Source: Gilvimarinus gilvus
Lineage (GTDB): Bacteria; Pseudomonadota; Gammaproteobacteria; Pseudomonadales; Cellvibrionaceae
Length of the DNA stretch: 64,000 nucleotides
Assembly: GCF_030518155.1 (NCBI RefSeq)
Contig: NZ_JAULRU010000215.1
Span: 93,114-157,113, forward strand
Reading direction: 5' to 3'
Each line of letters begins with the position of its first letter. Positions within the stretch are counted from its first letter, which is position 1. The position numbers were made by a program, and so were the translations under genes. Shown piece after piece: positions 26,217 to 35,005 of this stretch. The notes below the pieces were generated by a model, which saw only the letters and a list, made by a program, of their open reading frames with translations, did no database searches and was not told the DNA's origin.

Positions 26217-26253
26217 TACACGTTATGTGTATTGCAAGGGCAACTGTAGCCAC

Positions 26254-27690
26254 CTACAGCAACCAAATACCCAGCGCGCTGATCAACACCCAAGCCATTA
26301 AGTTCAGTACCAGGCCGGTCCGCGCCATATCGGCCACGGTGAGTCTGTCGGCACCAAACACGATTGCATTCGGTGGTGTCGCCACCGGCAACATAAACGC
26401 ACAACTGGCGGCGATGGCCGCGGGCATTATCAACACCTCAGGCGGCAACTCCATACTCAGGGCAAGCACGCCCATCAAGGGTAAAAACACCGCCGTTGTC
26501 GCCGTGTTACTGGTCACCTCGGTGAGAAAAATTATTAACCCAACCACCATGAAGATAAGCACGATAACGGGCCAGTGTTGAGCGATCTCCAGCATTCCCG
26601 CCAGTGCCTGCGCCAAACCGCTGGTATTCATTAAACTGGCGAGAGCCAGGCCGCCGCCAAACAAGAGTAAAACGCCCCACGGTAAACGCTGGGTATGACT
26701 CCAGTCCATTATCGGGCCTTTGCTATCGCCACCGGCCGGCACCAAATGCAGAGCAACGGCCGCAGCAAGGGCAATGGCTGTATCAGACAAGCGGCCAGCG
26801 AAAACCGCCTCATTGATCAAAGGCCGGCACACCCAAAGCAAAGCGGTGATCATAAATATTGTTGCCACTCGCAACTCAGCGCTGCTAATCGGGCCCAGTA
26901 GTTGCAGCTCATGTTGTAAACCTTTGCGCGAAGCCGACACCGGATCACTGTCGCCACTGCTCACAGTTTCAGGCTTTAATCCTCGACTCAACCAAAGCCA
27001 GCATGCGCAGAGTAGGAGCACACTAAAAGGCAACGCCATGGCCATCCAGCCGACAAAACTTACGGTGATGGCATATTGCTCTTGTAGATAAGCGGCCATT
27101 AACGCGTTGGGCGGTGTTCCTATTAAGGTAGCAACACCGCCAATACTCGCGCTGTAGGCAATACCCAACAGCAGTGTCTTGGCAAAGTGCGTGGAGTGCG
27201 GAATGTCCCTGTCATTGGCGCTATCACCAACCACCGAAAGCGCAATCGGTAATATCATAATCGCCGTAGCGGTATTACTCACCCACATGCTTAGCAGTGC
27301 TGTCGTCACCATAAACGCAGCGAGCTGCTTTTTGGGACTCTGACCAAAAACAATCAATAAGTACAGAGCCACCCGCCGATGCAAGCGCCAGCGCTCCATT
27401 GCCAGCCCTAAAACAAAGCCGCCAAGAAACAGAAAAATAATCGGGTGCCCATACTGAGCGCCCACCGTTTTAATCGTCGAGATTCCGAGCAGTGGCGCAA
27501 CCAATAGCGGCAGTAAAGAGGTCACGGCCAAGGGCATAACCTGGCCAATCCAAAAGGCGGCCATGGCTGTGGCAAGGCCGGCCGTGTACCACGCTTCAAG
27601 CGTTAAACCCGCAGGTGGGGATACAATTAGTACCAGTAAAAAACTGACAAGCCCTATTACTGTTGCCCAAACTTTGGAGGTATTGCGCAC
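26254..27690 (-). CDS. SLC13/DASS family sodium:anion (dicarboxylate or sulfate) symporter
   Basis: A 478-residue integral membrane protein with about 12 spans. It has the DASS signature segments SNTATAIMILPIALSV and, near the C-terminus, LTEVTSNTATTAVFLPLMG; both contain the SNT motif that binds sodium and carboxylate. It presumably imports C4-dicarboxylates, tartrate-like acids or sulfate. It is followed on the same strand by the secreted acetylesterase gene 84 bases away. Confidence 0.93.
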   Translation of the reverse strand: MRNTSKVWATVIGLVSFLLVLIVSPPAGLTLEAWYTAGLATAMAAFWIGQVMPLAVTSLLPLLVAPLLGISTIKTVGAQYGHPIIFLFLGGFVLGLAMERWRLHRRVALYLLIVFGQSPKKQLAAFMVTTALLSMWVSNTATAIMILPIALSVVGDSANDRDIPHSTHFAKTLLLGIAYSASIGGVATLIGTPPNALMAAYLQEQYAITVSFVGWMAMALPFSVLLLCACWLWLSRGLKPETVSSGDSDPVSASRKGLQHELQLLGPISSAELRVATIFMITALLWVCRPLINEAVFAGRLSDTAIALAAAVALHLVPAGGDSKGPIMDWSHTQRLPWGVLLLFGGGLALASLMNTSGLAQALAGMLEIAQHWPVIVLIFMVVGLIIFLTEVTSNTATTAVFLPLMGVLALSMELPPEVLIMPAAIAASCAFMLPVATPPNAIVFGADRLTVADMARTGLVLNLMAWVLISALGIWLL

Positions 27691-27820
27691 GTTTTCTCCA
27701 CGTTGCTAGTTATTGCTTTAAAAGAATAATAACACGCTGGCTGCTAGCCTTAATTCTTCCAATCAGGAGCAGCCACTTGCCGATTAGACCTCAGAGCAAA
27801 AGTGCTCTGGTAGAATTAAA

Positions 27821-28690
27821 CTATTCAGCCTGTGCCTTCAGGTTCATTTTCTCAAACTGACTCGGCCCTTCGGGTCGCCGATCTGCAAATGCCCAGGCTA
27901 AGGCACGAATAAACCCTTCAAACTGCATGCCTACGTGCCGCATCCCCTCTACCTTTGCCAATGAGAGTTCAAGGCCGTCATAATCCCTGGCTTCAAGTTG
28001 CTTTGTGTAGCGCTGAAGGGCTCGCACATACGGCACGTACTCATCCGAGCCATAGGTAATGTACGCCTGAGCCTTAAGATTTTTATTTTGCTTAGCATAA
28101 CCCGTGTCGATTGAAGCCAATGTTTCATTAGCCCATAGCGCCGATGGTGAAATCGCCGCGTAGTGACTAAATGTATTGGGTTTTTGATACATAGCATACA
28201 AAGTGAAAAGACCGGCCAGCGAATGCCCTGTAAGCACCCTTCGACTTGCATCAACCCGGTAATTATTCCCAACCATAGGCACGATTGAATTCGAGATAAG
28301 ATCAAGCAGAGAGCTTGCGCTACCGCCAGCTTTAAAACCTGAATCGTAGGCTGGCGTTAAGTCCGTCAAACGCTTTTGTTCAATATTTTCTACCTCCCCC
28401 GGATAGCCAATACTGACAAAAATCAACTCAGGCAGCATGTTGTCAAACCGCAGATTAACGTACATACGGGTGACAAGGTCCCGAGTCCAATAACCATCAA
28501 GTAGGTACACAGCCGGGTACAAAGCACTGGATTCGCTGTCATAGGACTCGGGCAGGATAACATCTACCTTAAGCGATATATCGTCTCGCTCAAAGAAGTA
28601 TGTATTGCCCTTCGCGGCAGGTTTGGCAAAGCTCATTAAGGGAAGCAACAATAAGCCAAATACCACCATTGTCCACTTACCGTATTTCAT
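27821..28690 (-). CDS. Secreted esterase of the PF00756 (ferri-siderophore esterase/antigen 85) type
   Basis: A 289-residue protein if started at the ATG at 28690, which has GGAGG five bases upstream and gives a clean signal peptide (cleaved at SFA near residue 22); the upstream ATG at 28732 is not needed. The alpha/beta-hydrolase core has the serine elbow TGHSLAGLFTLYAM near 165, an acid in TYGSDE and a late HVGMQ histidine. The pattern YPAVYLLDGYW and FVSIGYPGEVE is that of IroE/Fes-like and cinnamoyl esterases. It is the last gene of a redox operon. Confidence 0.88.
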   Translation of the reverse strand: MKYGKWTMVVFGLLLLPLMSFAKPAAKGNTYFFERDDISLKVDVILPESYDSESSALYPAVYLLDGYWTRDLVTRMYVNLRFDNMLPELIFVSIGYPGEVENIEQKRLTDLTPAYDSGFKAGGSASSLLDLISNSIVPMVGNNYRVDASRRVLTGHSLAGLFTLYAMYQKPNTFSHYAAISPSALWANETLASIDTGYAKQNKNLKAQAYITYGSDEYVPYVRALQRYTKQLEARDYDGLELSLAKVEGMRHVGMQFEGFIRALAWAFADRRPEGPSQFEKMNLKAQAE

Positions 28691-28728
28691 CGAGCCTCCA
28701 AAATAGCTCATAATTACAAGAAAAGCCT

Positions 28729-29853
28729 TCATCCGCTCACCTCTACCAATACTCTGTCTACAATATCGAGCGCAGTGGTAAGATTGCTTACGTCTTTATA
28801 GATAACACCATCATTACCTGAGTGATGGCCATGCCCAACCAATTCCATAACCGTTACCGTTTCCGCTTTCGATAAGTCAACGCGCGCCCGATAAATTACC
28901 GAGGGCTGAGCGCTGAATCCGTTGCCAGAGTAAATCAAGTCATCAGGAAAGCGATCGCTGCTGTAGTACTCATTGAAATCAAACGATTGATTCACTTCCA
29001 GATAAACGTCAACCAGACGGTGGCTTGAATTTTTTAGTGAACGACCAACCATAAAATTATCCGCAAGTGTTGCTCCGGTATAGGCGTCCAACTCAGCAAT
29101 TTCGCCCGGCGACAAGAAACGGTCGCTGTCTTTATCGCCTTTCAATTTGTGCAAAAATACAGGCAGTGACTCTTGCCTGAATCGGTCCGGAGCTTTGCCA
29201 TCAGACTTCCGTTCTGAAAAAATACTAAAAAATTCTTCGTCACTGTAATCCAGCACATTGCTGTTCAGTTGGCCACTGGAGTCAATTTTTTCAACCGTAT
29301 TGTCGAACCGATTCGTTGCAACACTTTGGCTGACATATAGTGGCTGTATAAACTCACCCTCGACAGATTCCAGCCAAATGGCATACTGCGGCCAGCGCAT
29401 TGCGGGGCCTTTTTTAAGCTCTACGCTTATTTGACTGTTGTTATAGTCACCCACCACCTGATAGTTTATGGAATCCGGAGGACGGCCTTCGAACCTGTCG
29501 TTAATCCGAAGTTGAATACCCCACTGATGAAAACGTTGCATTGGTGTGAACTCAATCCAAGACAAAATCAAAATCAAACTCATAACGACTATGGAGATCT
29601 GTGGTGCGAGACCATACTTGTCAGATTTTTTCAAAAGACCAACAGGATTAAGATACTTCTTAATGGAAGTGAAATTATTGAACAAGTGCCAAAATGCACT
29701 CGCCAGGAATACAAACCCTATTACACTATGAATAATGGCCGTTGTGTTGTTATAACTCTGGCTAAACATAAGTAATGACGTCACCAGAATGACAATCAAC
29801 GCAAATGCGATGCTGGTGGTAGCAACTATTCTTCTATATACAACTTTGCTCAT
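28729..29853 (-). CDS. DUF4405-like membrane protein with periplasmic DUF2271-like domain
   Basis: The product has 374 residues if translation starts at 29853, just after the stop of the cytochrome gene (TAA-TGGA-ATG); an upstream extension overlaps that gene and is rejected. The N-terminus has four membrane spans with the IHSVIGFVFLASAFWHLFNN His-His pair of heme-type DUF4405 domains. The periplasmic part has KGPAMRWPQYAIWLESVEGE, a motif DAYTGAT resembling FMN-attachment motifs (D-x-x-T-G-A-T), and a terminal EVNQSFDFNEYYSSD segment. I infer an electron-transfer protein, possibly flavinylated. Confidence 0.7.
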   Translation of the reverse strand: MSKVVYRRIVATTSIAFALIVILVTSLLMFSQSYNNTTAIIHSVIGFVFLASAFWHLFNNFTSIKKYLNPVGLLKKSDKYGLAPQISIVVMSLILILSWIEFTPMQRFHQWGIQLRINDRFEGRPPDSINYQVVGDYNNSQISVELKKGPAMRWPQYAIWLESVEGEFIQPLYVSQSVATNRFDNTVEKIDSSGQLNSNVLDYSDEEFFSIFSERKSDGKAPDRFRQESLPVFLHKLKGDKDSDRFLSPGEIAELDAYTGATLADNFMVGRSLKNSSHRLVDVYLEVNQSFDFNEYYSSDRFPDDLIYSGNGFSAQPSVIYRARVDLSKAETVTVMELVGHGHHSGNDGVIYKDVSNLTTALDIVDRVLVEVSG

Positions 29854-29857
29854 TCCA

Positions 29858-30400
29858 TTAACCACGCAACATTCTTTTGAGAGTGTTATCCTTGTCCACC
29901 ATATGATGCTTGAGCGCACCGGCAACGTGTAAAACAACAACGCCCGACAAGATCCAACCCGATAAACTATGAATCTCTTTGCCAATATCAGACCAATAGG
30001 CGCTGTAAGCTTGAGCTTCACCATTAATATAGTTGGATGGAATCACTTCTAACCCAAACACCGGCACACCGAAACCACCCAAACCCGAATACATTATTCC
30101 AGAGATGGGTAGCACCAACACCGCCACCAGAAGCAACCAATGCACAACACGTGCAGTAACTTGCTCGAATTTTGTGTAGTCACCAGAGGCTTCCGGCCAA
30201 CCCTGTATGAGTCGATACAACACGCGAAACACCAATATAACGAGCAAAAGCATACTAATGGTTTTGTGCCAATCGTATAGCCAGTACGCATGGCCATCGG
30301 ACATATAAAACCCCATAGGTATTAGAAGCAATATGGTGAATGCGACGCTCCAATGCAGTACGCGTGCACTAAGCGTCTTTTTCGATGTACTAGGATTCAT
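29858..30400 (-). CDS. Cytochrome b561-type membrane protein
   Basis: A 180-residue four-span cytochrome b561-like protein. Likely heme ligands are His17 (RVLHWSVAFTILLLIPMG), His45 (YDWHKTISMLLL), His87 (ARVVHWLLLVAVL) and His143/157 (EIHSLSGWILSGVVVLHVAG). It overlaps the preceding gene by 11 bases and precedes the DUF4405-like protein, so it is probably the quinone-side module of the redox operon. Confidence 0.93.
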   Translation of the reverse strand: MNPSTSKKTLSARVLHWSVAFTILLLIPMGFYMSDGHAYWLYDWHKTISMLLLVILVFRVLYRLIQGWPEASGDYTKFEQVTARVVHWLLLVAVLVLPISGIMYSGLGGFGVPVFGLEVIPSNYINGEAQAYSAYWSDIGKEIHSLSGWILSGVVVLHVAGALKHHMVDKDNTLKRMLRG

Positions 30401-30845
30401 GACTTGTCTCCATTGCCGATTCTTTACGGATTAAAGGGTTACCACGCCAAAGTACCTGACTTTCATTAAGCTCGATCAAATACGGTGTAGCGTAAACCTC
30501 AAAATGGTCGTGCAGTGCCATATCCCCGTCGATAATGATTGGAATTTTTATGTTGTGTTTTGACACAAACGTCTTAATTGACGCTTTATCGACATAGAGC
30601 GTATTGAAGACCATAAACGTTTTAGGGAATTCACTACTCACTTCGCTATTTACGTTGCTTAAGTATTCTTCACAACCGGGAAATTGAGGCATTGGGCATA
30701 AAGCGTCAAAAAATATCAGCTTCACCTTGCCTTGAGACAGATCATCGGGCAAGTTATGTGAATGCTTAGTCTCTTCACCCCCAATTGCATTGAACGAAAA
30801 GGTTAGGGCATATAAAGCGATTAAAACTAACTTAAAAATATTCAC
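30390..30845 (-). CDS. Thioredoxin-fold protein with a CPMPQFPGC motif
   Basis: A 151-residue exported protein (signal peptide to about residue 22). It has a thioredoxin-like core: LIFFDALCPMPQFPGCEEYL near residue 47 and the cis-proline loop YATPYLIELNES near 120. The CXXC is replaced by two cysteines seven residues apart, so it is not a standard disulfide oxidoreductase. It lies between the next thioredoxin-like gene and the cytochrome gene with 1- and 11-base overlaps. Confidence 0.75.
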   Translation of the reverse strand: MNIFKLVLIALYALTFSFNAIGGEETKHSHNLPDDLSQGKVKLIFFDALCPMPQFPGCEEYLSNVNSEVSSEFPKTFMVFNTLYVDKASIKTFVSKHNIKIPIIIDGDMALHDHFEVYATPYLIELNESQVLWRGNPLIRKESAMETSHES

Positions 30846-31279
30846 TACTTTTCTCCTTTCTCGTTGAGATGCAGAACTTCCTCTGTACTTCCCTTAAACA
30901 AAATCTCACCATTTTTCACTAGAATGTGGGTAGGTGTTTTTCGCACTTTAAACTGACGCATGACCGAAAGATTTTCATCAGCGATAAACTTCTTGATTTC
31001 TGATTGGGAACTCAGAAAATCTTGAATTTGTTGATCGGTAATATTGAATTTTGGTGCAATCCAAATTACGTTCTGGCCGCCCTTCGATAGCGCAGAAATA
31101 TTTTTTGAGTTCGCAACCGGCCCTTTATCACTGTAACCATCTTGCCAAACATCAAAAAATACCAAATGTACAGTCTGATCTTTTACAGCCAAAGCGCTAG
31201 TGAGATCATCCTTGTGTAATGGCTCTATTGCCACTACAGGGAAGGTTACAAATAAACTCAACCAAATAAGTAATTTCAT
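30845..31279 (-). CDS. Degenerate thioredoxin-fold protein lacking the CXXC pair
   Basis: A 144-residue protein with a signal peptide (about 1-17). The strand VHLVFFDVWQDGYSDKGPVA occupies the place where a CXXC should follow, but contains no cysteine; the cis-proline loop VRKTPTHILVKNGEILFKG is present near 115. Together with the downstream CPMP protein and the true TlpA upstream it makes a set of three thioredoxin folds in one operon. It may be a binding subunit. Confidence 0.75.
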   Translation of the reverse strand: MKLLIWLSLFVTFPVVAIEPLHKDDLTSALAVKDQTVHLVFFDVWQDGYSDKGPVANSKNISALSKGGQNVIWIAPKFNITDQQIQDFLSSQSEIKKFIADENLSVMRQFKVRKTPTHILVKNGEILFKGSTEEVLHLNEKGEK

Positions 31280-31797
31280 TGCGCAACCTCCTCGATTGTT
31301 TTGCTAGCGGCGGCTTCGATTCTTGCATCGAGCTCATCGGTCGCCAAAAACGATCGGTAAACCACCCTACCCTCAGCGTCAATCAATATGTGATTCGGGG
31401 TACCCATCACACCGTAAGCCGCAACAATCTCTCCGGACTCATCGATGATCGTAGGTAAGCTGATATTGCGATCGCCATACAATTGATTAATATTTTCCAC
31501 CGAGTCATTAATACCTACGTTAACCATCACGACTTCGACCTCATCACCAAACTCGTTGAATATGGACTGAGCGTGAGGTAGCTCCCGTTTGCAGTAGCTG
31601 CACCATGTGGCCCAGAATTTTAGATATATTGGCTTTTTGCCAAGAAAGTCATTCAACTCAATCTTTTCCCCGGTAAGCGTGGTACCGCTAAACGGTATTG
31701 CCTCTGCCCCTGGTTGTAGTGCGCTAGCCGGTGCGGCTATTGCAGCGTATAGACTGATAGCACCAACAGCGCGAAAAATAGCGTTTGAAATATTCAT
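31276..31797 (-). CDS. TlpA-family periplasmic thioredoxin
   Basis: A 173-residue protein from the ATG at 31797, overlapping the DsbD stop (TAATG, with GGAGG upstream). It has a signal peptide, the active site FWATWCSYCKRELPHAQ near residue 66, and the cis-proline segment YGVMGTPNHILIDAEGRVVY near 138. It probably receives electrons from the DsbD-like protein just upstream and hands them to the two unusual thioredoxin-fold proteins downstream, which is inference from gene order. Confidence 0.93.
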   Translation of the reverse strand: MNISNAIFRAVGAISLYAAIAAPASALQPGAEAIPFSGTTLTGEKIELNDFLGKKPIYLKFWATWCSYCKRELPHAQSIFNEFGDEVEVVMVNVGINDSVENINQLYGDRNISLPTIIDESGEIVAAYGVMGTPNHILIDAEGRVVYRSFLATDELDARIEAAASKTIEEVAQ

Positions 31798-32579
31798 TAA
31801 AAAATCCTCCAGTTTTGAATACTTAAGAAAGCTAGGTAGAGACCGGCGGCCACCATCAGCAGTGACAGGATCGTTTTGATGGCGAGCATCCAAGACCCGG
31901 CTTTTGGTAATCTGCCTAAGGCACCCGAGCAGGTGCCTGCCACCAGCAACAGTGCGCTCATACCCAGCGAGAAAAGAAACATTAGGGTTCCACCTGCGAG
32001 CCAATCGCCATTGGCTGCCACGTACATAAGCAACATACCCAGCACCGGCGAGGTACATGGCGCCATCACAAGACCGCTCAGGGCGCCACCCCCGAATAGC
32101 GAAACAGGGCCTTTAGCCGATGTAGAGAAACTCGGCGCAAAACTGGGTAATACCAACCAGCCCTGCATCCAAGCTGCGAACAGCCAACACACTAGCGCCA
32201 TTAAACCGAGGGTAAGTGGGTGACTGGCGACAGCGCCAAACAGTTGCCCAGAGAGTGCCGCCAGTATCCCCAGTAGTGCGTAGGTCGCCGACACCCCAAT
32301 AACGTAAATCAGTGCATTTATGAAAGAGTTACCTCGCTCCATACTTGCGTTGCCGACCATAGCGACCGTGATAGGTAATAAGGGATACACACAAGGTGTC
32401 AGGCTGGTTAATAAACCAGCAACGAAAACCAGGGCAAAAATACCGATAGATAGATCACCACTGGTCAGTAAATTTTGTATCTCGAATTCCACGAGGTTTG
32501 TCTCCGCCAGTAACTGTTGAATAGATTTATACCCAAAAGCCCGATGAGACTTATCAAATTCAGGTAAAATCGAGGTCAA
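31797..32579 (-). CDS. DsbD/CcdA-type transmembrane electron carrier
   Basis: A 260-residue protein with six likely membrane spans and the two cysteine-containing motifs of the family: LTSLTPCVYPLLPITVAMVG near residue 62 and VMAPCTSPVLGML near 172. It lacks the periplasmic alpha and gamma domains of full DsbD, so a separate TlpA is needed; that is the next gene. It is the first gene of the redox operon and is divergent from the ToxR-like regulator 77 bases away. Confidence 0.92.
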   Translation of the reverse strand: MTSILPEFDKSHRAFGYKSIQQLLAETNLVEFEIQNLLTSGDLSIGIFALVFVAGLLTSLTPCVYPLLPITVAMVGNASMERGNSFINALIYVIGVSATYALLGILAALSGQLFGAVASHPLTLGLMALVCWLFAAWMQGWLVLPSFAPSFSTSAKGPVSLFGGGALSGLVMAPCTSPVLGMLLMYVAANGDWLAGGTLMFLFSLGMSALLLVAGTCSGALGRLPKAGSWMLAIKTILSLLMVAAGLYLAFLSIQNWRIF

Positions 32580-32656
32580 ATCGTCGTTTGGCGGGATTAT
32601 GTGAATAAATTCAGAGGGTTATAATGCTCGTATGAAATGCTACGAGCTTCTTTGAT

Positions 32657-34990
32657 ATGAGTATTTGGCAGTTTGAACCCTTTACCTACGACACACGCAG
32701 CGGTGAACTCAGCGCGCGCAACCAGTCGGCCGTCGTACTCCGTCATAAAGTGGCACAGCTGATTTCCTACCTGATCGAGCATCGTGAACGGCCTGTCAGT
32801 AAAGAAGAACTGCTGGATAAATTGTGGCAACACGGTGACTACCGCGAGCGTTCGCTCACCCAAAGCATTCGCGAGTTGCGCCAGGCACTGGGCGATAACG
32901 CGACGAACCCCGAATTTATCCGCACCCTACCCGGGCGCGGTTACCAATGGATTGCCAATGTTAGTCCGGTGCGTGAGGCGCAAACTCAAGCTAAAGCGAA
33001 ACGGACGATACCCATGGTGGCGGTGGCAGCCTTGTGCACTGTCATTTTTGGAGTGGCACTATGGTGGTATCAATCCACGCCGAAAGAAAACAGCAACCCC
33101 TCGTCAACGACGTCGTTGATAGTATTGCCATTTACCAACCACACCGGCGACGCAGCACTTGATTGGCTGCAGCTAGGCTATGCCGATATGCTGGCGAAAA
33201 CGCTGGCGCGCACCGGCCGAGTACAAATCACTCCGCCCTCAACCGCCGCTGAACTATTGGCCGGAGCCGGTCTCGACTGGCCAACGCTGCCTGTGTACAT
33301 TCAAAGCTTATTGCAGGAACAGGGCACAGATGCGGCACTGATCGCCAGTGTCCGCCTGCACAAGCAAACCCAAGTTATCGATTTTCAAGTTCTGAATCGC
33401 AGTGGCAAGGTTCAGCAGGGTTCTTTGACCTACCCATCGTTGACCGACGCAACAGCGGAGGTCGCGGGCCAGCTGTTACAGCTAATTGCGCCCGACAGTG
33501 GCAACATCGTACCTAAGTTGACTCTCGCCGGGGATTCACCCGAGATCGCACTGGCCAGACGAGTGCTTGCCGAAGGCATTAGTGCACTGCAGACTGATGG
33601 CCCGGCCCGTGCCGACGAGCTTTTCCAGGCCGCCGATTTACTGGTTAAAGGTGACCCCTGGATTACCGCCTGCCGCGCGAAATCTGAACTGCTTAAAGGT
33701 CAATGGCAGAGTGCTCGCGAACGCTTACAGGACTTGCGAGCCCAGCCTAACCAAGCACCGCTCAAAGCCTTTGTTGAGTTCTGGTCGGCACAGTTAGCGT
33801 TTCGCGAAGGTCGGGTAGACAGCGCGGATGCGCATCTGGAAGTTGCGATCAATCAGGCTTTAGACTCGCACACCATAGATATACTTGCCGACGCCTACCA
33901 CCTCAAAGCGGAAATCGCCTGGCTGCAACAGCGTTGGTCGGACTACCAGCACTGGCGTGACCTCGCTTCACAGGTGCTACCGAATAACGATGATATGGCA
34001 GTGGAAGCCAATCGCTTGCTGTACCTGGGCAACCCGGTGGGCGAGGGGCTGGAGCGGCCAGAAATCAGCGCTCAGCAACAACAAGCTCGCATAAAACAAC
34101 TTAAACGTGCACTGGCGTTTTACCAAGCGCTGGGCAACAAACCGCAAACGGCCACCAGTCATTTGGCCCTGGCCCGCAACTACACCCTTGCGCTGGAGCA
34201 ACGTGAACAGCATCTCAACCGGGCGCTTGCCCTGTTTAAAACGCTCGGACAACCTTACGAGCTGGCCGAAGCGCAAATTTACGCTGCGTTTTTCTATCTG
34301 CAAGAGCACCGCGGTCAGGAGGCGTTTGATGTTATCACTCAGGCGCAAGCCACCACAGCACCGCTGGAGAATTACCGCAACCAGCACACGCTGACATTTT
34401 ATCGGGCTTTTGCACTGCTTGATCAGGGTCTGGATCAATCCCATCGCGGCCTCCATACCGGTAACGCGCAAATACTGGAACAGGCCGTGGAAACATTCGA
34501 CACCTTGCTGCAAGCGCCGGTCACTTCGATGCTGCGTGCACAGGCATTGGTACTGCAAGGGTGGGGGTTTGCCGACCTAAAGCGCCACTCACAGGCACTG
34601 ACTAACTATCGCGAGGCCATGACCCTGAGTGAGTCAACCAATCTAACAGCCACCTTTGGCTACGCCGTTTACTCGGCCATGCACTCGCACCTAATGCTGG
34701 GCAATTATGACGCGGTTATTGCGCTCGGCGATGAACCCGTTTACACACGCCAGCAGCTTGCCTATCTAGCTCGCGCCAATTATGAACTCGGGGACTTCAA
34801 AGCGGCGACAAACACCCTTGCGACCATGAAGCGCGACTTCGCGGACCTTTGGAGCAAAACCGATGAAAAGCGGCTGAGGCAATACGGGCAAGCCGATGCC
34901 GCCAGTGCGCGGGTAACCCTTTCGGCCGAGTTGCCGGCGCACGGCATTTACTGTGAATCTGATTGGCTGGTGGCGATGAATGAACCGTAA
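32657..34990 (+). CDS. ToxR/CadC-type membrane regulator with TPR periplasmic domain
   Basis: A 777-residue protein. Residues 1-105 form a winged helix of the OmpR/PhoB class (VSKEELLDKLWQHGDYRERS, then LTQSIRELRQALGDN and IRTLPGRGYQWIANV). One membrane span lies near 117-137 (MVAVAALCTVIFGVALWWY). The long remainder includes a nucleotide-cyclase-associated-type segment (LIVLPFTNHTGDAALDWLQLGYADMLAKTL) and many TPR helices. It is divergent from the DsbD-TlpA-cytochrome operon and is a candidate regulator of it. Confidence 0.9.
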   Translation: MSIWQFEPFTYDTRSGELSARNQSAVVLRHKVAQLISYLIEHRERPVSKEELLDKLWQHGDYRERSLTQSIRELRQALGDNATNPEFIRTLPGRGYQWIANVSPVREAQTQAKAKRTIPMVAVAALCTVIFGVALWWYQSTPKENSNPSSTTSLIVLPFTNHTGDAALDWLQLGYADMLAKTLARTGRVQITPPSTAAELLAGAGLDWPTLPVYIQSLLQEQGTDAALIASVRLHKQTQVIDFQVLNRSGKVQQGSLTYPSLTDATAEVAGQLLQLIAPDSGNIVPKLTLAGDSPEIALARRVLAEGISALQTDGPARADELFQAADLLVKGDPWITACRAKSELLKGQWQSARERLQDLRAQPNQAPLKAFVEFWSAQLAFREGRVDSADAHLEVAINQALDSHTIDILADAYHLKAEIAWLQQRWSDYQHWRDLASQVLPNNDDMAVEANRLLYLGNPVGEGLERPEISAQQQQARIKQLKRALAFYQALGNKPQTATSHLALARNYTLALEQREQHLNRALALFKTLGQPYELAEAQIYAAFFYLQEHRGQEAFDVITQAQATTAPLENYRNQHTLTFYRAFALLDQGLDQSHRGLHTGNAQILEQAVETFDTLLQAPVTSMLRAQALVLQGWGFADLKRHSQALTNYREAMTLSESTNLTATFGYAVYSAMHSHLMLGNYDAVIALGDEPVYTRQQLAYLARANYELGDFKAATNTLATMKRDFADLWSKTDEKRLRQYGQADAASARVTLSAELPAHGIYCESDWLVAMNEP

Positions 34991-35005
34991 GGAAAGGCGG
35001 CAATT

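Noticed and set aside
27792..27809. CAGAGCA/TGCTCTG hairpin between the esterase and transporter genes
   Set aside because: The stem is short and no T-run follows on either strand, so I do not call it a terminator.
29854..30024. N-terminal 57-codon extension of the DUF4405-like protein
   Set aside because: It overlaps the cytochrome b561 gene; the internal ATG directly after that stop gives a natural coupled start.
31798..32058. N-terminal 87-codon extension of TlpA
   Set aside because: It runs inside the DsbD-like gene in another frame; the ATG at 31797 overlaps the DsbD stop and has a signal peptide.
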